Part shown: one piece after another, positions 1 through 14,800 of the stretch
Position numbering within the stretch: position 1 is the first letter of the stretch
Layout of the letters: every line of letters starts with the position of its first letter
Source of the DNA: Xiphophorus maculatus
Taxonomy: Eukaryota > Chordata > Actinopteri > Cyprinodontiformes > Poeciliidae
DNA: 64,000 bases
Direction of reading: 5' to 3'
Assembly: GCF_002775205.1 (NCBI RefSeq)
Contig: NC_036464.1
Span: 28,971,008 to 29,035,007 of the forward strand
The notes under the pieces: generated by a model
Told to the model about the DNA's origin: nothing
The model's input: the letters and a program-made list of their open reading frames with translations, nothing else
The model's database searches: none
Translations under genes and position numbers: made by a program

Positions 1-3000
1 TGTGCTGTGTGGCTTTGCCAAGGGTCAGGTAGTTAAACATTTGTGGCTTCTTGAAGGGAAATCAGTTTATATGCAGTCTGATCTCTGTCCAGATTCAATT
101 TACAATGGAGAACAACAACAGAGGGAGGCTTAGTTTTAAGAAGAAATGACAACATTCTGTAGCCTTGGTGGAGTGGAAAAGAAATTAGATTCAGCAAAGC
201 AAAGGAAGAAATTGAACAGAACCCAATTTAATATAGTTGTGCAGAAGTTTCCCAAAAAGTTTTTGGAGTTGGACCGGCTGTTATCCAGTTCACTCTCATC
301 ATGTTCATGCTGAAGCTCACTGAATCCAGTTCATTCCAGATCTGGTCAGCTGAGTACAGATGGTTTCATAGAACTGTTCCTGGTTCTTTATATCCTAACT
401 GTTGTTCATGGTCAGATTACAATGTGGGATCTCGCCAACGGAAAGCTTCTGAGGACCATCACTGATGCCCATCCTCCAGGGACGGCCATACTGCATGTGA
501 AGGTGAGAGCCGCTCAGCAGAACGCTCTGAATGACTACAGGTTGAAGTTTGAAGAAAAAACTTCCTCTGATTGGTTCCCTCCATGCACCATGCAGATGAG
601 CTCAATTATACAGTAAATGTGGGAGTTCCATTTCATTAATAATTTCTTTATTACTAAAAAGTCCAGATATGTGGATTTTGTTGAAGATTTATCAACTACC
701 CTGATGTAGAGCTGGGCAATTAATCAACTTTATGGATTCATCAAACTTTTGGTTTTCGAAGATTTCCTTTTTGGAAAATCTGGATTTCTTTCACCAATGC
801 CCTCCTTGGGTCTCCATAGTTCAGAGTGATGTCAGCATGCCCGGGGCGGCCATCTTGTTTGACAAACATTCGTGTTTTACAGTTTCTATTCATTTGGATT
901 TTAAATTCAGATCAACTCTACGACAAAGTATTACAGCCAGGCTAAGATGTTTTTTCTAAATTATGAGAATAAAGTCATAATACTACAAGAAAATAGTCGA
1001 ATAGCAATAGAGTCCAAATAATACATGAATAAAGTCATTATGTAACCAGAATAAAGTCGGAATTTTATGAGAACTCCCAGCAAATAATAACAAAAAAGCT
1101 TAAATGAGGAATGTTAAGCATCTTGTGAAGTTACACTTTGGTATAAGTCTTACAGATAATACTCAATATGAAACGAGAGCATGAGGATTGTTGAAGGAGG
1201 CGAGTCAGACTAAATGTTTTGGGGATAAATGTGATGATTGTTTCTCAGACACACAGTGACCATATGGATCTATACCTGGATGATCGTCAGCTAACTTCTA
1301 CCTCTTCCGCCCCCTTCTTTAGTTTACAGATGACCCAACTCTGGCCGTGTGCAACGACAGCGGAGGGTCTGTGTTTGAGCTGACCTTCAGGTAAAGGAAG
1401 GAAATAGTTTCTGTCCAGAAAAACCCACAGTTTGTAGAGAGGCTTCTCACATTTTCCGTCAACCTTTTTGAAACGGTGTATGATGAACAAAACTGCATAA
1501 AAAAGAGAATATTTCAAACAGCGCTCTAATGAAATGTTTGTTAAAGTGGAACCTTTTTGGCCCAGTGGGATTAAAATACCAAACAGGAGTGTTTTGGGAG
1601 AAGCCCAGTCTGCTGTAATGTATGTGTTTGATTCCTGCTGCTTAGGAATGGATGATATACACTTGAAGTGTTTTCACAATATTTTATTTTTTTAAGAATA
1701 AAAGTGACTATAAGAACTATTTATTACTTCTTTTTGCTGTAGAAACATGTTTCTACAGCAAGCACATAACAAAGTGTGATTTGTAACACTAAACTGCTCA
1801 TGCTAACTGCATCAATCATATTTATTGACATTTATTCATCGTGGGCCTGTTGAAATGAGCAATAAATCAATTAATTGCCTGATAAATTATAACGAGCTCA
1901 ATAATTTCCACTTGCATGATTTATTTTTTTCTCTCTCTTTCTACCAAAAACCAAATGACAAACGTCTTCAGTCGGCTGCTTTGGTCTCAATTAATCCCTT
2001 GTTTTGAAGGACAATTTTGTTTACAGAGATTTTATAATTAATTTAATTTATTGTTTCTTTTATTTAGTTTTTGTATTTTAAATATTTAAAATGTCCTCCA
2101 GTTCCATTGTTAAATTTTCATTAGAATTTAAAGTTTGTTGATCTTTGAATGTGTACTTGCACTATTATGCCATTACCATTATATTATTGAAAATAATCTC
2201 AAAACGACATTATTGTTTATAGCAATAACTTCTGGGAAAATTTATTGTCCAGTAAAATGAGTTATCATGACAGGTCTCATTGATGCTCTCAATGAAAAAA
2301 TGGTGGAAAAAATAAAATAGTAAAAGTAACAATGAGGGGGGGTTAAACATAATTAATTTAAATTTATTGTGACAGTGATAAATCAAAATTTTTTATCATT
2401 CTAGTAAATTTGTCACAATAATTGATAAATGATATGATAAATGACCAGAAATACTGTTGCTTTTTCTTCCAGGAGGGTGATGGGGATGCGCTCATGCGAC
2501 TCACGGTGTCTCTTCAGCGGCTCTAAAGGAGAGGTGTGCTGTATAGAACCGCTGCGGACTCCTCCAGACTTCAGAGACCACCCCATCACATGCTACTCTC
2601 TCCTAGCTATGGCTTCCCTAACCAAGGTATGGACTCCCAGTGATTCCATTGCACAGAAAGAAACAGATCCACAGCAGGCCAGAAGCCAGGAGAAAAACGC
2701 CGCCGTTAACGACTGCAGAGATGCTTCATGCATCATAGACCATTGGTCCAGACCCAGATGAGATTATCTCCTGACCCCGATGGGTCATTATGGTTGGAGT
2801 TAAGGGGGTTTTTAACCCCTGATTGTTTTCATCTTTATGGTTAAAAACATCAAGATGAAATTATCTCCCTCTTCTGAGAGAAGGCAGACTTTCTGTTGAT
2901 CCAGGAAGTAGCTACTGTCTGTGTATCCATCACGCTTTGATTGAGGATATTTGAGCTGTAGGAAAACCACAATCAGAGAAAATATGTAGATTTAATATCA

Positions 3001-5120
3001 AAGACACAGTTATAAAACAGTTATTCTCTGGTTTTTCATTGTCTTTTCTCTGGTTGTTTAGAAGAAGTTGCTTCAGTTGAAGCAATCTGAGAGATGATCA
3101 GTCTTTGTGTGTGTGTGTGTGTGTGTGTGTGTTGTTGTTTAGCTATTCTTCTTTACATACCATATTTACATACCTTTTGAAAACCAGTAGACCTTATGGG
3201 AACCAAAGCCTGGTCCTATTACTGTTAAACTCATTATTTAAGGTGAGGGGTTAGGTTTAGAGGTAAGGTGTGAATTAAGTTTTGGTTAAGGGGTTAGGAA
3301 TAGACTTGTAATGGTTAGAGGTCAGGTCTAGAACTGAGGTGTAAATTGAGTTGATACTGGTTAGATTTAGAATTACATTCAGGGTTAGGCTATAGAAATT
3401 AATAAAAAAATGAATGGAAGTCAAATCAAAGTACCTATGAAGCCAGAAATACACATGTGTATGTTGGAACTACTGATGTTTTTACTTTTTGATTTCTTCC
3501 AATCAGATTCTGATCATTGGACTCAAGCCCAGCCTGAATGTGTGGATGACTCTTCCCTACACTAAGGTCTGATCCTCTAATCTACTGCTAGTCTCTTAGC
3601 ATGGAATCATCTCTCCTTTTTCTTCAGTGTTTTAGATCAGACTTAACCTGAGTACATTACCTGTCACTATGTGAATTACTCCTCCACCCAGAGTGTCAAT
3701 TTTAGCTACTGGGAGGGAATTCTAGTTCTAATTCTGCAACTTGAACATTAAAAGTTTTTGTGTTCTGTTTTTGACGTCGTCTCTCCTCAGTCTGACCCCA
3801 GCAGCGTGCCCCAGCTGGCCTGGCAGTTTGTTCCTGTCCAGAAGACGGTCAACCCCATGCTGGCCTTTTGTAAAGGAGACTCAGTCCACTTCCTGCTGGT
3901 ATCTGCTCAGCTCCATCCCTCTCCATCATCTGACTCTAATCTCAATTTACTGTCCCAGTTAGATTATTGGATAAGATTTGCCAGTAAACCTTCAGTACCC
4001 AGATACATCTTTTAGTCCTAGTCCAAGTATCTTCCATAAGCCAACCATTGTCTGAGCTGCTCTCTTTCGGTGGTCTCTGTTTGTTAAACTGGTCTGATTT
4101 ATCCAGGTGAAGAAGGAGGAGACGGGCACCATCCATGTGATCAAGCAGAGGCAGCTGCAGCTGAGCTGTGACATCATCAGCCTGAACGTAAGCTCTGACC
4201 TCAGCTCAGCCAAAAAACCCAGGAGCAGAAAAGACGAGCGCTGTTCTGGATCAGGGTGTTAAACTGGTTTTCATGTTGGGCCACATTAAGACCACCGATG
4301 CTCTCAGAATGTATTGATAAAATCGATAAACTGTTAAAACTCTCTCCCCATTTGAACTAATATTTAACCGTTTTTCACATCGATCAGTCTCTCCAGGATT
4401 TCACATTGCTTTGGTGATTTTGTGGTGCTAATTTAGGAATATTAGCTAGAAATGTTGCAATTTTTGCACTTACGTGCGACTTTAAATGTGACTTTTTGTT
4501 GCTTGTGATAATCGATCACAGATTATGGGTTGAGGGCCTTACCTATGGGTTCAGGTAAGGCCCAGGCAGCAGCATAGAAGTGAAAAATACTGCCACCTGC
4601 AGGTGGGAGTTAGCATCACTTCAACCTGATGTTTCTACCATCTTTTGCAGAAAATTCGCAATAAACTGACAATTATTCCGTAGCTCGAAAAAATTCGGTG
4701 ATCTGTTAATTTTACATGAATCGTGGAATGGTAAAAAAAACTGGAGGGACTGATGTATTTTGGCAGTATACGGATAAAAACTGCCTTGATTTGAATAATA
4801 AAATAATATTCAACTGCTTCTTTGAAGGTTCTTTTTGTGCGTCCCTAAATACGAGCAAAGTGCTTCATTTTTAATGTTGGCTGAACAACATGTGGCGCCA
4901 GCAGGGAAAACATGATAGGTTCTGTGTGCTGCTGTTGCTGTGTCTGCAGTGGATCAACAGCTGCAGCCTGGTGCTGCTGGACAGCCATGAGAAGCTTCAC
5001 GTGGTGGACCGGCCCACTCAGGACGTCCTGGAGACGCTGGACCTGGAGCAGGTGCAGCTGGTCTACAACAGTCGGCACTTCAAGTCCCTGGCAACCGGAG
5101 GGAACGTCTCCCAGGCTCTG
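1..5120 (+). CDS. vps8: VPS8 exons 1-8 in window: beta-propeller region
   Basis: Exons: 1-28 (partial), 416-502, 1323-1390, 2473-2626, 3507-3566, 3791-3898, 4107-4187, 4950-5120; about 252 codons. The translation holds WD40/beta-propeller-type strands, e.g. [19 protein letters not shown] and a stretch with [12 protein letters not shown], then [19 protein letters not shown]. In Vps8 the N-terminal propeller contributes to Rab5/membrane-side contacts (family knowledge). The exon at 1323 ends in phase 2 and the next starts with one base, rebuilding an arginine codon. The exon at 3791 ends CTG before GTATCT and the next opens with GTG. The last exon contains the well-conserved [12 protein letters not shown]. 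Exon 1 is cut by the window edge: only nine full codons are visible before the GTAGTT donor at 29. Confidence 0.93.
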
Positions 5121-8100
5121 GTGAGACAGACACCCGTTGCCATGGAAATGTCTGTAAAGGGAACGGGCTTTTATAATTTTTCTACTCATAATCAGTATGG
5201 TAAAACCTTTAAGATTTTGTTTTTACTCCTTAGTCAGCCATTAAAGAGTTAAATTCAGATTTCCATACGTTGTTTTGTGTAAATGACATCCACAGCTTCA
5301 CTTCTGGTTCTCCTTGATCGTTTTGATCATAGAGGAACTGACAGAAAGCCCACAAATCAATACGCACTCATTCAAAAACTCGCATTTGGCCAGATTCCTA
5401 TATTTGGGTTTTAGCCGTATTGTGGCTAAAACCCACTGAATGTGGATCAGGAACCAAACCAAACTTTGACGATTCGTTTTTTTTTATTTTTGTGATTGCA
5501 GAAATAAAATGTCTTAAGGAAGTGGAGTCAAACTCAGTTTTGTTTTGTGCCACATCATGTGATTTATTTATTTTGTTTTGCTTTGAAAGTCACTAATTTT
5601 GTGGTACTAGTTTAGAAATATTTGCAAGGAACCTTGCAACATTTGCACTTATGTATGACATTAATTACAACTTTTTGTTATGGATGTAAACTTGACAATA
5701 AATAAGGAGTGAGGCAGCAGTGGTGTAAAAGTAAGAAATACTGCCACCTGCAGGTGGGAGTTAGCATTACTTATGCTCGATGTTTTTGACTATTTCTGTG
5801 GAAAATTTTCAAGAAATGTAGAATTATTCAATGGTGCAAAAAAAATAAAATGCGGGCATTTGTTGATTTTGTGTGAATTTTTGCAATCCTGGACTTACCA
5901 AAAACTGGTAGGACTGATTTATGTAATTTGGCATCTGGGGGTTAGAGGGCCACATATAGGGCTATGGAAGGGCCAGATTTGGCCCCCGGGCCTTGAGTTT
6001 GACTCATGTGATTTAAAGAATCCAGAACAATGCCATGTGTTAGAGTTTGATTTGGTTCCAGGTGTGTTAAAAAGTCTGAAGTTAACTACAACATGCTTAA
6101 TATTCCAAAATTCAAAATATGCTGGAAATATTTGATATTGCTGCGTGAAAGTTAACAATTCTGAATTGACGAATCCTGCTTAGCTACTAATTGCTAAAAT
6201 GAGTAGCTAAGCTGTGCCGGTCAGTTTGACGGGGATTTATTAAACATGTGGTCATCCTAAGACACCAGCTGAGCCAATCAGATCTGCTGTTCATGTGTTT
6301 AGATTGTTAAATCTGTGTGTTTGTGTTTTAGGCGCTGGTTGGAGAAAAGGCCTGCTACCAGTCACTATCAAGCTATGCAGGACAGATCGTCTGCCTGGGC
6401 ACCAAGGTAGCTGTTAGCTTTAGTCTGTGTCTGTTCATCCATCACTGAACAAAACTCAGTTTAATACAGAACAAAACAAAAACATTGGACCAGACATTGT
6501 CTGCGTTATTTTAATGTCTGCTAAAATAACGCAAACGTTATTTTACTTCTGCGTTATTTTAGCAGACGTAAAATAACGCTCAGTAATCACATTTTGCTTC
6601 ACACGCGCTCTATCTTGTGCAAAATATTTAGTCCTTTTTGTAACTTTGTCATGTTACAAACACAAACTACTGTGTTTTGTTGGAGTTGTGTGTGTATATG
6701 TGTGTTTGGTTCAGTAGTAAAAAGTCACATGGCCAAATCTAGAAATCCAGTAGAAATCTTTCAAGCAGCAGTTCTACAAACACAGGAACGTTTACTATCA
6801 TTGTTACTATTTAAAAAAAATACTTTGATCATTATTAACCATATGGATGTTATTTGCACAATATTACTTGATCCTGTTGTTTAACAGTGTGTGCTTTGCT
6901 TTGCTTGTTTCGCAGTCAGCTCACATTATGTCCCTAAGGAACTGGAAAGAGGTATGCATCATGTTTCATCTTTATGAATGTGAGTGTCACATGTCTGCAT
7001 AAAACCCTCAACTGTCATGGCAACAGTCAGAATGTGGCTCTAACTTTAAGGCGGGAAATAATCGATCTCAGCCAATGAGGTTATATGTGAGGATGAGCTC
7101 ATCAGGGTATAACGTTGCTATGATAAAGGCAGTATTGCTGCTTGTAGGCATATGAAGATCATGTCTACAAATGATTTAATGAAGCTAAAGGTGCTCTGAA
7201 TCACAGAAGTACATAAGAATGGAAGTATTAGGATGTAAATATGACACTAACTTTGGTGGAAGCATTTGAGTGTCATCCACATACAGCCTCATCTTCAGTG
7301 TTTTTTCTTGTGGGTTTCCATGGTTACCCAGATGACCCATATTCTCTGTTTCCAGCGTCTGGACTGTTTACTGAAGCAGGAGCATTTCACTGAGGCTCTG
7401 TCTCTGGCCTGGTCCTTCCATGAAGGCACCGCCAAGGCTGTGGTTGGTGGGTGTGGTCATAATTAGTGTTAATATTAACTATTTTTTAAATATGGTTTGA
7501 TCACATGTTGAGAGAACAGCTGGAATTTTCTTTTCTTTCTGTGTGTTTATTTAAGGCCTGCATGGAGATTCACAGAAAAGGAAGGCGGTTATCAGTGACA
7601 AGGTGAATGTCTTACACACTTTGTAAAATCTGCTGGGTTTTTATTTTTGGATTTTCAAACTTGAAAAACCTTGTCTTTCCAGATGGTAGAGATCCTTCTC
7701 CATTTTACAGAGTACGCTGTGAAGAAATGCCCAGAACAGGGCAAGCTGCAAGTCCTGGAGCAGCATTTCCAGGTAATAGAAACACGTTGGCTTATTTGAA
7801 CTTTTTATCTGTTTAACTGTGAGAATAATCAGTAAGACTGACTGACTATGGAACCTCTGATGACGACATTCACTTATGTTTTTAATCGTATTGTTTGTAA
7901 ATACGATGGGTAACTTGACTGCTCAAATTACACTCACTGGTTGCCATGGTTACCCCCATTTACCTTGCTGTTTCAACATTAGCCAGTATGTTGTTAATGT
8001 ACTGCAACTATTTATTGCAGCGTGATATAGTAAGTTATGCTACCAAATTGACATTAGTGATCCATTACATGAAGGTGAGTGAATGAATGACGAGAGAAAA

Positions 8101-11100
8101 TGACCCAAACGTCAGCAGGCGGACATTACCTACTAGGAACAGTAAGAAATTTTGTTCACAATAAGATCATCAGCTCTCAATGAGATAAAAATAAGACAAA
8201 CGCATCCGTGGTGAGGAAGGGCGCTGCCTGGTGTAAAACCTTAGTAGGGTTTTCCTAAAACAGTCAATTTTCATAAAAATAACGAGATTCATATTTACCG
8301 TGCAAAGGACAAATGAAACACAATCATTTCCTCCTATTTTAGTCAAATTAATGGAAAAATGAACATGTAGCTGCAGTCGTCAAGGCAGGTAGTAAACTAA
8401 GCCATGAGAAATTAAAAGTACGGCAGGCTGAACTGGAGGCTGTGTAGATGCTGCCTTAAAAATAAAACCTATGGGGGCATTCTGAGTTATTTACCGATTC
8501 CGAAAGTGTGGCTTCTAATCTTTCCAACGGTGTCAAATACATAGAAATAAAAAAAATGAATAACATTTGCCATTTGAAAGTCGCTATTCTGCAAACAAGA
8601 TTAGTGAGAAAACAGGCTGTAAAGGCACTGCCTTGCCTTGCGGTGTTGATGAACACTCTATCACTTTACTTACTTGAGCTCAGCCAGTTACGCCTCTGAC
8701 TGTGTCTGGCATGACCAGAAGGGATTGGTCTAAAACTTAGAATGTCAGTAGATTGATTTGATTGTTGTGAATGAAATCAATGTTCCCTGTTTATCTCTGT
8801 GCCTGGATCAGGAAGTGGTGCCAGTCCTGGTGGATTATTGCCTCCTGCTGCAGAAGGCGTGAGTACATGTGTGTGTTCATGCTGTGTCTGATTGTGTTAA
8901 TGATGCTGACTTTCTGAAGGCAGGACAAAGCCTGACTATGACTAGAATCACACAGACCTTCCAACTGATTCTACTTATCAACCAAAGCTTTAACCCCAGT
9001 TTATTATTCAGAATAGTTTAAAGAGCTTTCTATCTAAGGAAACACAGCAGATTTCATTAAGTCACAAAATCTATCCAAACTAACATGGGCCTATGTGAGT
9101 TAGTAATTACTTTCTGTTTAAGGTCACTCTACAACCTTAAACAGGTTGTAGGTCCTGTTTAAGGACCTACAACCTTAAAATTGTTTGTTGACAATTTAAG
9201 TCAATTGGGATGATTTAAATACATCTCAATTGTATTTAAGTGAAGACTTTGACTAGGCTACTTCAGAACCGTCATTTAAAAACAGTCAGAGGTGATCTTC
9301 ATATGCTTTGGATTATTGCCCTGTTTCATTCACTAAATGTGTTTGAGATCGAGGAAATAATATTCTTCTTCAGATTTTTTGCCAGAAAGTAGAATTCATT
9401 AAACCATCACATTACCACCACCACCATGTTTGACTGTCACTATGTGTTTTTTTTTTTTAATGCTGTGTTAGTTTTACTCCTGATTTAACAGGACACACAC
9501 CTTCCAAACAGTTCCACTTGTTGAATATTTTCCCAGCAGTCTCTGGAATCATCCAGATGGGGATTTTTTTGGTAAATGTGAGACAGGCCTTTGTGGTTTT
9601 GTTGTTGTTCTTCTCAGTCTCTCTTTCTTATTGCTGAATCATGATCTTTGATTGGGCGTCAGGTGTCTTTTTTTGGAAACTGCATTTTGTACTCACTTGG
9701 GTTATTTCTGTTGGATACTTAATTTTCTCTCATGATCTGATATTTAAGTGTGACAACAAGACAAAAAAGCATAAGGCAGGTTGGTAGGTAATATTATTTC
9801 TATAGCACATTTTCAGCAACAAGGCAGTTCAAAGTGCTTGAAGTCAGTTATGTTCACAACACATTTGGTGTCAGAAAATGGGCAAAGACCAGAGCTGACA
9901 CAATAAGGCAGTGCACACAATTTCTATTTTAATTTTGTGACAAAGTGTTTGGTGGTTTATTTTCCAACCTCCATGAAGTGGTCAGTGTTGGTTCTCTGAC
10001 CGTTGAGAGTGAAGCTCCTTGTTTCACAGTGACCTGCTGTTCAACCAGCTGTACTCTCGGCTGGTGGAGAACATGGTTGCTAAGGGCGTCTTCCTGGAGT
10101 CACTGGAGTCGTACATCGTCGCCAATCGGCTTGGTCACATCACTACGCCTGTTATGAAGGACCTCCTGGCACATTACCATGACAACGGTATGATGGACAG
10201 CCTGGAGAGATGCATTGTTCATCTGGATGTTACCAGTCTGGACATACAACAGGTGTGTGGATGTACGATGAATCCTGTATATAGAACACAACCAGTATGA
10301 AGTATGAATGTCTGAACATGTTGTCTCTGCTTGTCTGTGTGGCTTGATGAGTACAGGTGGTCCAGGTGTGTTGGAACAACCAGCTCTATGATGCAGTGAT
10401 CTATATTTTCAACCGAGGCATGAATGACTACATTACTCCAATGGAGGCAAGTTCCACACAAATGGTGTGTTTTTGTGACTGACTGTACTGGAAGTTGAGG
10501 ATTATTCAGGTTCTTCAGTCATCAGATTGGTACAAAGTGCTGTTCAGCTTTCCGATGTTTCTTTTAGATAACATGTTTTTTTACTTTGTCAGCTTTTTCA
10601 TCATGCATTTAATTGAGGAAATTATAGATACTTCAGTAGATCTAAGCTGCATTCTGTGTGCTCCGATATAACGGACCAAGAGCCCTCCTGAACTGTGTGC
10701 TTTATTATTTCAGAAACTCTTTTCAGTGATTGGTCCTAGAGTCAGAGAGGGGCGGAGCCTAACAGGTGATGCCAAGCACCACTACCACACAGGAGCTTTC
10801 CTTTTTGTTGTTTTCTTTTCTCTCCTTTTCCTTTCTTTTCTTTCCTATTCTCTTGTCTTTTCTGTTCTCTTCTCTTCTTTCCTTTCCTTTTCTCTTCTCT
10901 TCTTTTCTTTTCTCTTTTCTTCTCTTCCTTTCTTTTCTGTTCCGTTCTTTTCTTTTCTTCTCTGTCAGTATTTTGCCACAAAACATACAGTATTTAAATA
11001 TATATATTTTAACATGTGTTTCCTTTTCTTTAGGCGATGATGTGGTGATGGGGAATAAATTACTAGTTTACATAAGGTAAATCCTCCTGATGCTGTTATT

Positions 11101-11691
11101 ACCCTGTCAAACTGCTGTATATCAGAGGCTTAGCCTGTCTCTGTACTTACAAAAATGCATAAAATATAGTGACTACACAAACTCATATTTTTTCGATGTA
11201 TTTATTGATTTTTGATGTGTTTTATTTGCTTTAACGTACGTCTGTATCACCCTCACCTGTTGTTTTGTATTTGTTCCATTGGGCCTTATTTGTGTGGTTT
11301 TACTAACTGAATAGCCTGGAAACATCAGAATAAAGCTATCTAAAGGTTCACTGGAGTCTTTTAGCTGTGGATGCACCGACCCACTTCTGAGGTTTTAGTA
11401 TGGTCTGATATAACCTTTTTTTGTTATATTTAGGAATTATAAATATAATGTAAAATAAATAATAAAGCACGACAGAGCACAAAGCATAGAATTAGACTGT
11501 ATAGATCTGCCCTTATGGATAGGGCACATTGTCACCGATACCCCATTTAGAAATGTTTTTTCAATATCAAATCAGTGCATCTCAGTTTTTAGCTTTGTGT
11601 TTCTTGTTAAATAAAACTGCTTGTTGAAATATAGCTCTCTGCATACTAACATCAGAATGAAATGGTGTCACAGTTCTCTGATCAGTGAACA

Positions 11692-11757
<66 letters not shown>

Positions 11758-11775
11758 CGTGCGTGTGTGTGTGTG

Positions 11776-11830
<55 letters not shown>

Positions 11831-14800
11831 ATGAAGCTGCTGTCTTGCTGGAAGAGCCTATCCGATCGGAGACATCCCTGAAGATCTGGTTGTTCAGGTC
11901 AAATACCAGGTATGGTCAACCGTTCTGTACTCTGTGAGAACAGCTCATGAAATAAAGTGATGTTGATTTTTATTTTACTGGCTTTCAGAAATGTATTTAA
12001 ATTGAGTGAAAGCAATCTTTTGGTCTTTTGGTACAGGAATCTGCATTTCAACAAAAACAGTGTGTTAAACTCATTTCGTTGTGCATGTTGACGTGGAATA
12101 AGTTCACTCTATGATCTTATTATGTAGCTGGAGTTATTGAAAGCAGCCGGTGTGTTTGACATTTATTTGTTTTTGTGTGTCTGTTTGTGTCTGATCAGGT
12201 GTTTGAGTTCCTGATCCGTCTCCATTCAGGCGACTCCTCACAGAAGGAGGAAGTCTTCCCGTTTATTCACACACTCCTCCACTTTGACACTCGGGAGTTC
12301 CTAAATGTTCTTGCCATGGTGAGATGCCTCTCTTGACTGTCTCTCAACTGTCATTAACAAGCTGTTAGTTATTCTGTGTTTTTATTTTTTAGGTTTTTAT
12401 TCAAAGTTTGGCCGATTTCAGATTGGTTTGAGTATAGAAACGGACATAAAAATCTCCAGTTAGTTTCCAGTGAATTAATAAAGTGTTGTTTTACATCTGG
12501 ACACAAATATAAAACATGTAACCGGACATATAAAACTTTATGCCAGATAACACATTTTTTAACCACAATAAGCCACAGTGGTTGAGCTAAATTACTCACC
12601 TGAAACAATGCCAGTCTGAATGTAAACTAGCTACCTGGAGCATGCAGCCAGACTAAACTCTGTATGTTTATATGTATAATTATGCAAGACAGAGGAATCT
12701 CCATCGATGAGAACGGATTTTCCCAACACACGCTCATGCTGCATTCAGGTACATCCGGGGCACTAAGTCTTTAAAATATATTCTCTGATATGGGCACAGA
12801 TAGGCCTGTCGCAATAAGCAATAACTCAATTAATCACATGATAAATTAAAATGTCAATAATTTCTATTTGCATGATTGATCATTTTTCTCTTTTCTCTCT
12901 ATTTCCAACAAAAAACTGGATGATAAATATTTTCAGGCTGGTGCTTTGGTCTCAGCTAGCTCTATTGTTGAGTGACAATTTTGTTTACAGAGACTTCATA
13001 AGTCATTTTATTTGTTGTTTTGTTTATTTATTGTGAATATTTAAAATGTCTTCCAGTTCCCGTGTTAAATGTTCATTTGAATTTAAAATGAATTCATTGT
13101 ATGTGTGCTTCTCAAAGAAGCATTCTTTGAGAATGTGTGCTTGTGTTATTATTCCATGTGAATTATATGACTTGAGAATGGCCTTAAAACAACAATCTTA
13201 TTGTTTATTATTGTTTATAGCAAAAACGTTGTCCAGCAAAATAATCTATAATCTGCACTGGCTGTGCGTGGTATACTGCCTTCATCATTGAAAAAACCCA
13301 ACAAAATCTCCACTCATTTCTACACTTCCCACTTTTTTAAGTTTTAAAACAATGAAATCAAATTACTCTCAGAAATGAAAAGATTCTTTGTTTAATGCTG
13401 ACTGAAGTGAGAAAATATTTTCTTTATTAGAGAAATGTGTTTATGTCTTCCAGACGTTTGATGATGTCCAGAACGACAAGCAGGCCCTGGAGTACCAGCA
13501 GAGGATAGTGGACATCTTACTTCAGGTGAGATTCGGGTCTCATTAACAGTTTGAATCTGCTGTAATGAAGAGCGAAAGGAAGCCAAAATGCAGCTTCTTC
13601 GGGTGATTTACAACTGCTGGTTGTCCACTGAGGCCTTCTGAGAAACCTATAATGATTATGACCAGTCTGAAAATCTTTCATGATTAATTTCTCTTTTATT
13701 GTTTGTATTCCTCTGTGCATTAATTGATACACTGCTCATTTGCTTTAATGAAAGGTAATGGTGGACAACCCTGACTTCACTCCCTCCCAAGTCGGCGGTC
13801 TCTTCACCTTCCTGGCTCGGCAGCTGGCCAAGCCAAACAACACGCTGTTTGTGAACAGGAACCTTTTTGATCAGGTATGTAGACATTTCTCTACAACTGG
13901 ATTTATTATTGCAAACGATACTTTTGACAGCAGCAAGTGCTTTTTGTTTTTACATTAAGTTCACTTCCTGAGTTTGTGTGCATGCATTAAAACCTTGAAG
14001 TGAACCAAAAAGCCTCACCAGGCCCATTAAGACCGGAAATGACAGAAACTGAGCAATAGATGCAGACTGTTGTGTTCTTAAAATCTCCTTTAAGATAAAG
14101 TCCAGTGGAATAAAATATTTGATTTAAATGAAATGCATCCATCTGCAAATTAAGGTATAAAATCATTGCCTTCCTTTTTTAAGGATTCAGAAGCTTTGCA
14201 GCTTTAGTATTTGTGGTGACAGCTCATATTGTCAGCTTGCTGTGCAGACATTTCAGCTCAGTGACATCATCTGAAATCAGACCAAACGTCAGAAAGAGGA
14301 GAGACGGAAGTGAAACGATCATCTGACCAGATATTTTCCCGCTGCATCAAAATAACCTCACAGGTTGAGAATGTTCCAGCTGAAGAAACGTTTTATGAGA
14401 TGAATGTCTGAAGCCGAGACATTCATCTGCAACGGTGACAGGAGATGGAAGACAGGCACGGTGTTGAATTCCTTGTGTCTCTGTCTGTCCTCTGTGTCTG
14501 AAGGACGTCTGTCTCCTCAGGTGCTGGAGTTCCTGTGTTGCCCTGACGATGACTCCCGACATACTGAACGGCAGCAGGTACATGTCAGCGTAGAACCGTG
14601 TCTGCCACTCACACACTGTATGTTTTTAAAAATATGCAGGAACAATCCGTCAGAACGCTTTTCATGTGTTTGTTTTGTTTTTAACATGAAAATGTACCAC
14701 ACCAGATAATCATTCTGAGTCATGTTCTGAGTCATGTGACCAATGTGATGTAGAAACAGCTAGTTCTGTCACAATAACAAATTTTTCTGGACGATAAATC

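Noticed and set aside
10726..11080. Phe/Ser/Leu-rich and Lys/Arg/Glu-rich ORFs on opposite strands
   Set aside because: Produced by the polypyrimidine tract in a VPS8 intron.
11621..11937. ORFs made of alternating Cys-Val
   Set aside because: Translation of the (TG)n array; the true coding exon starts at 11837 in another frame.
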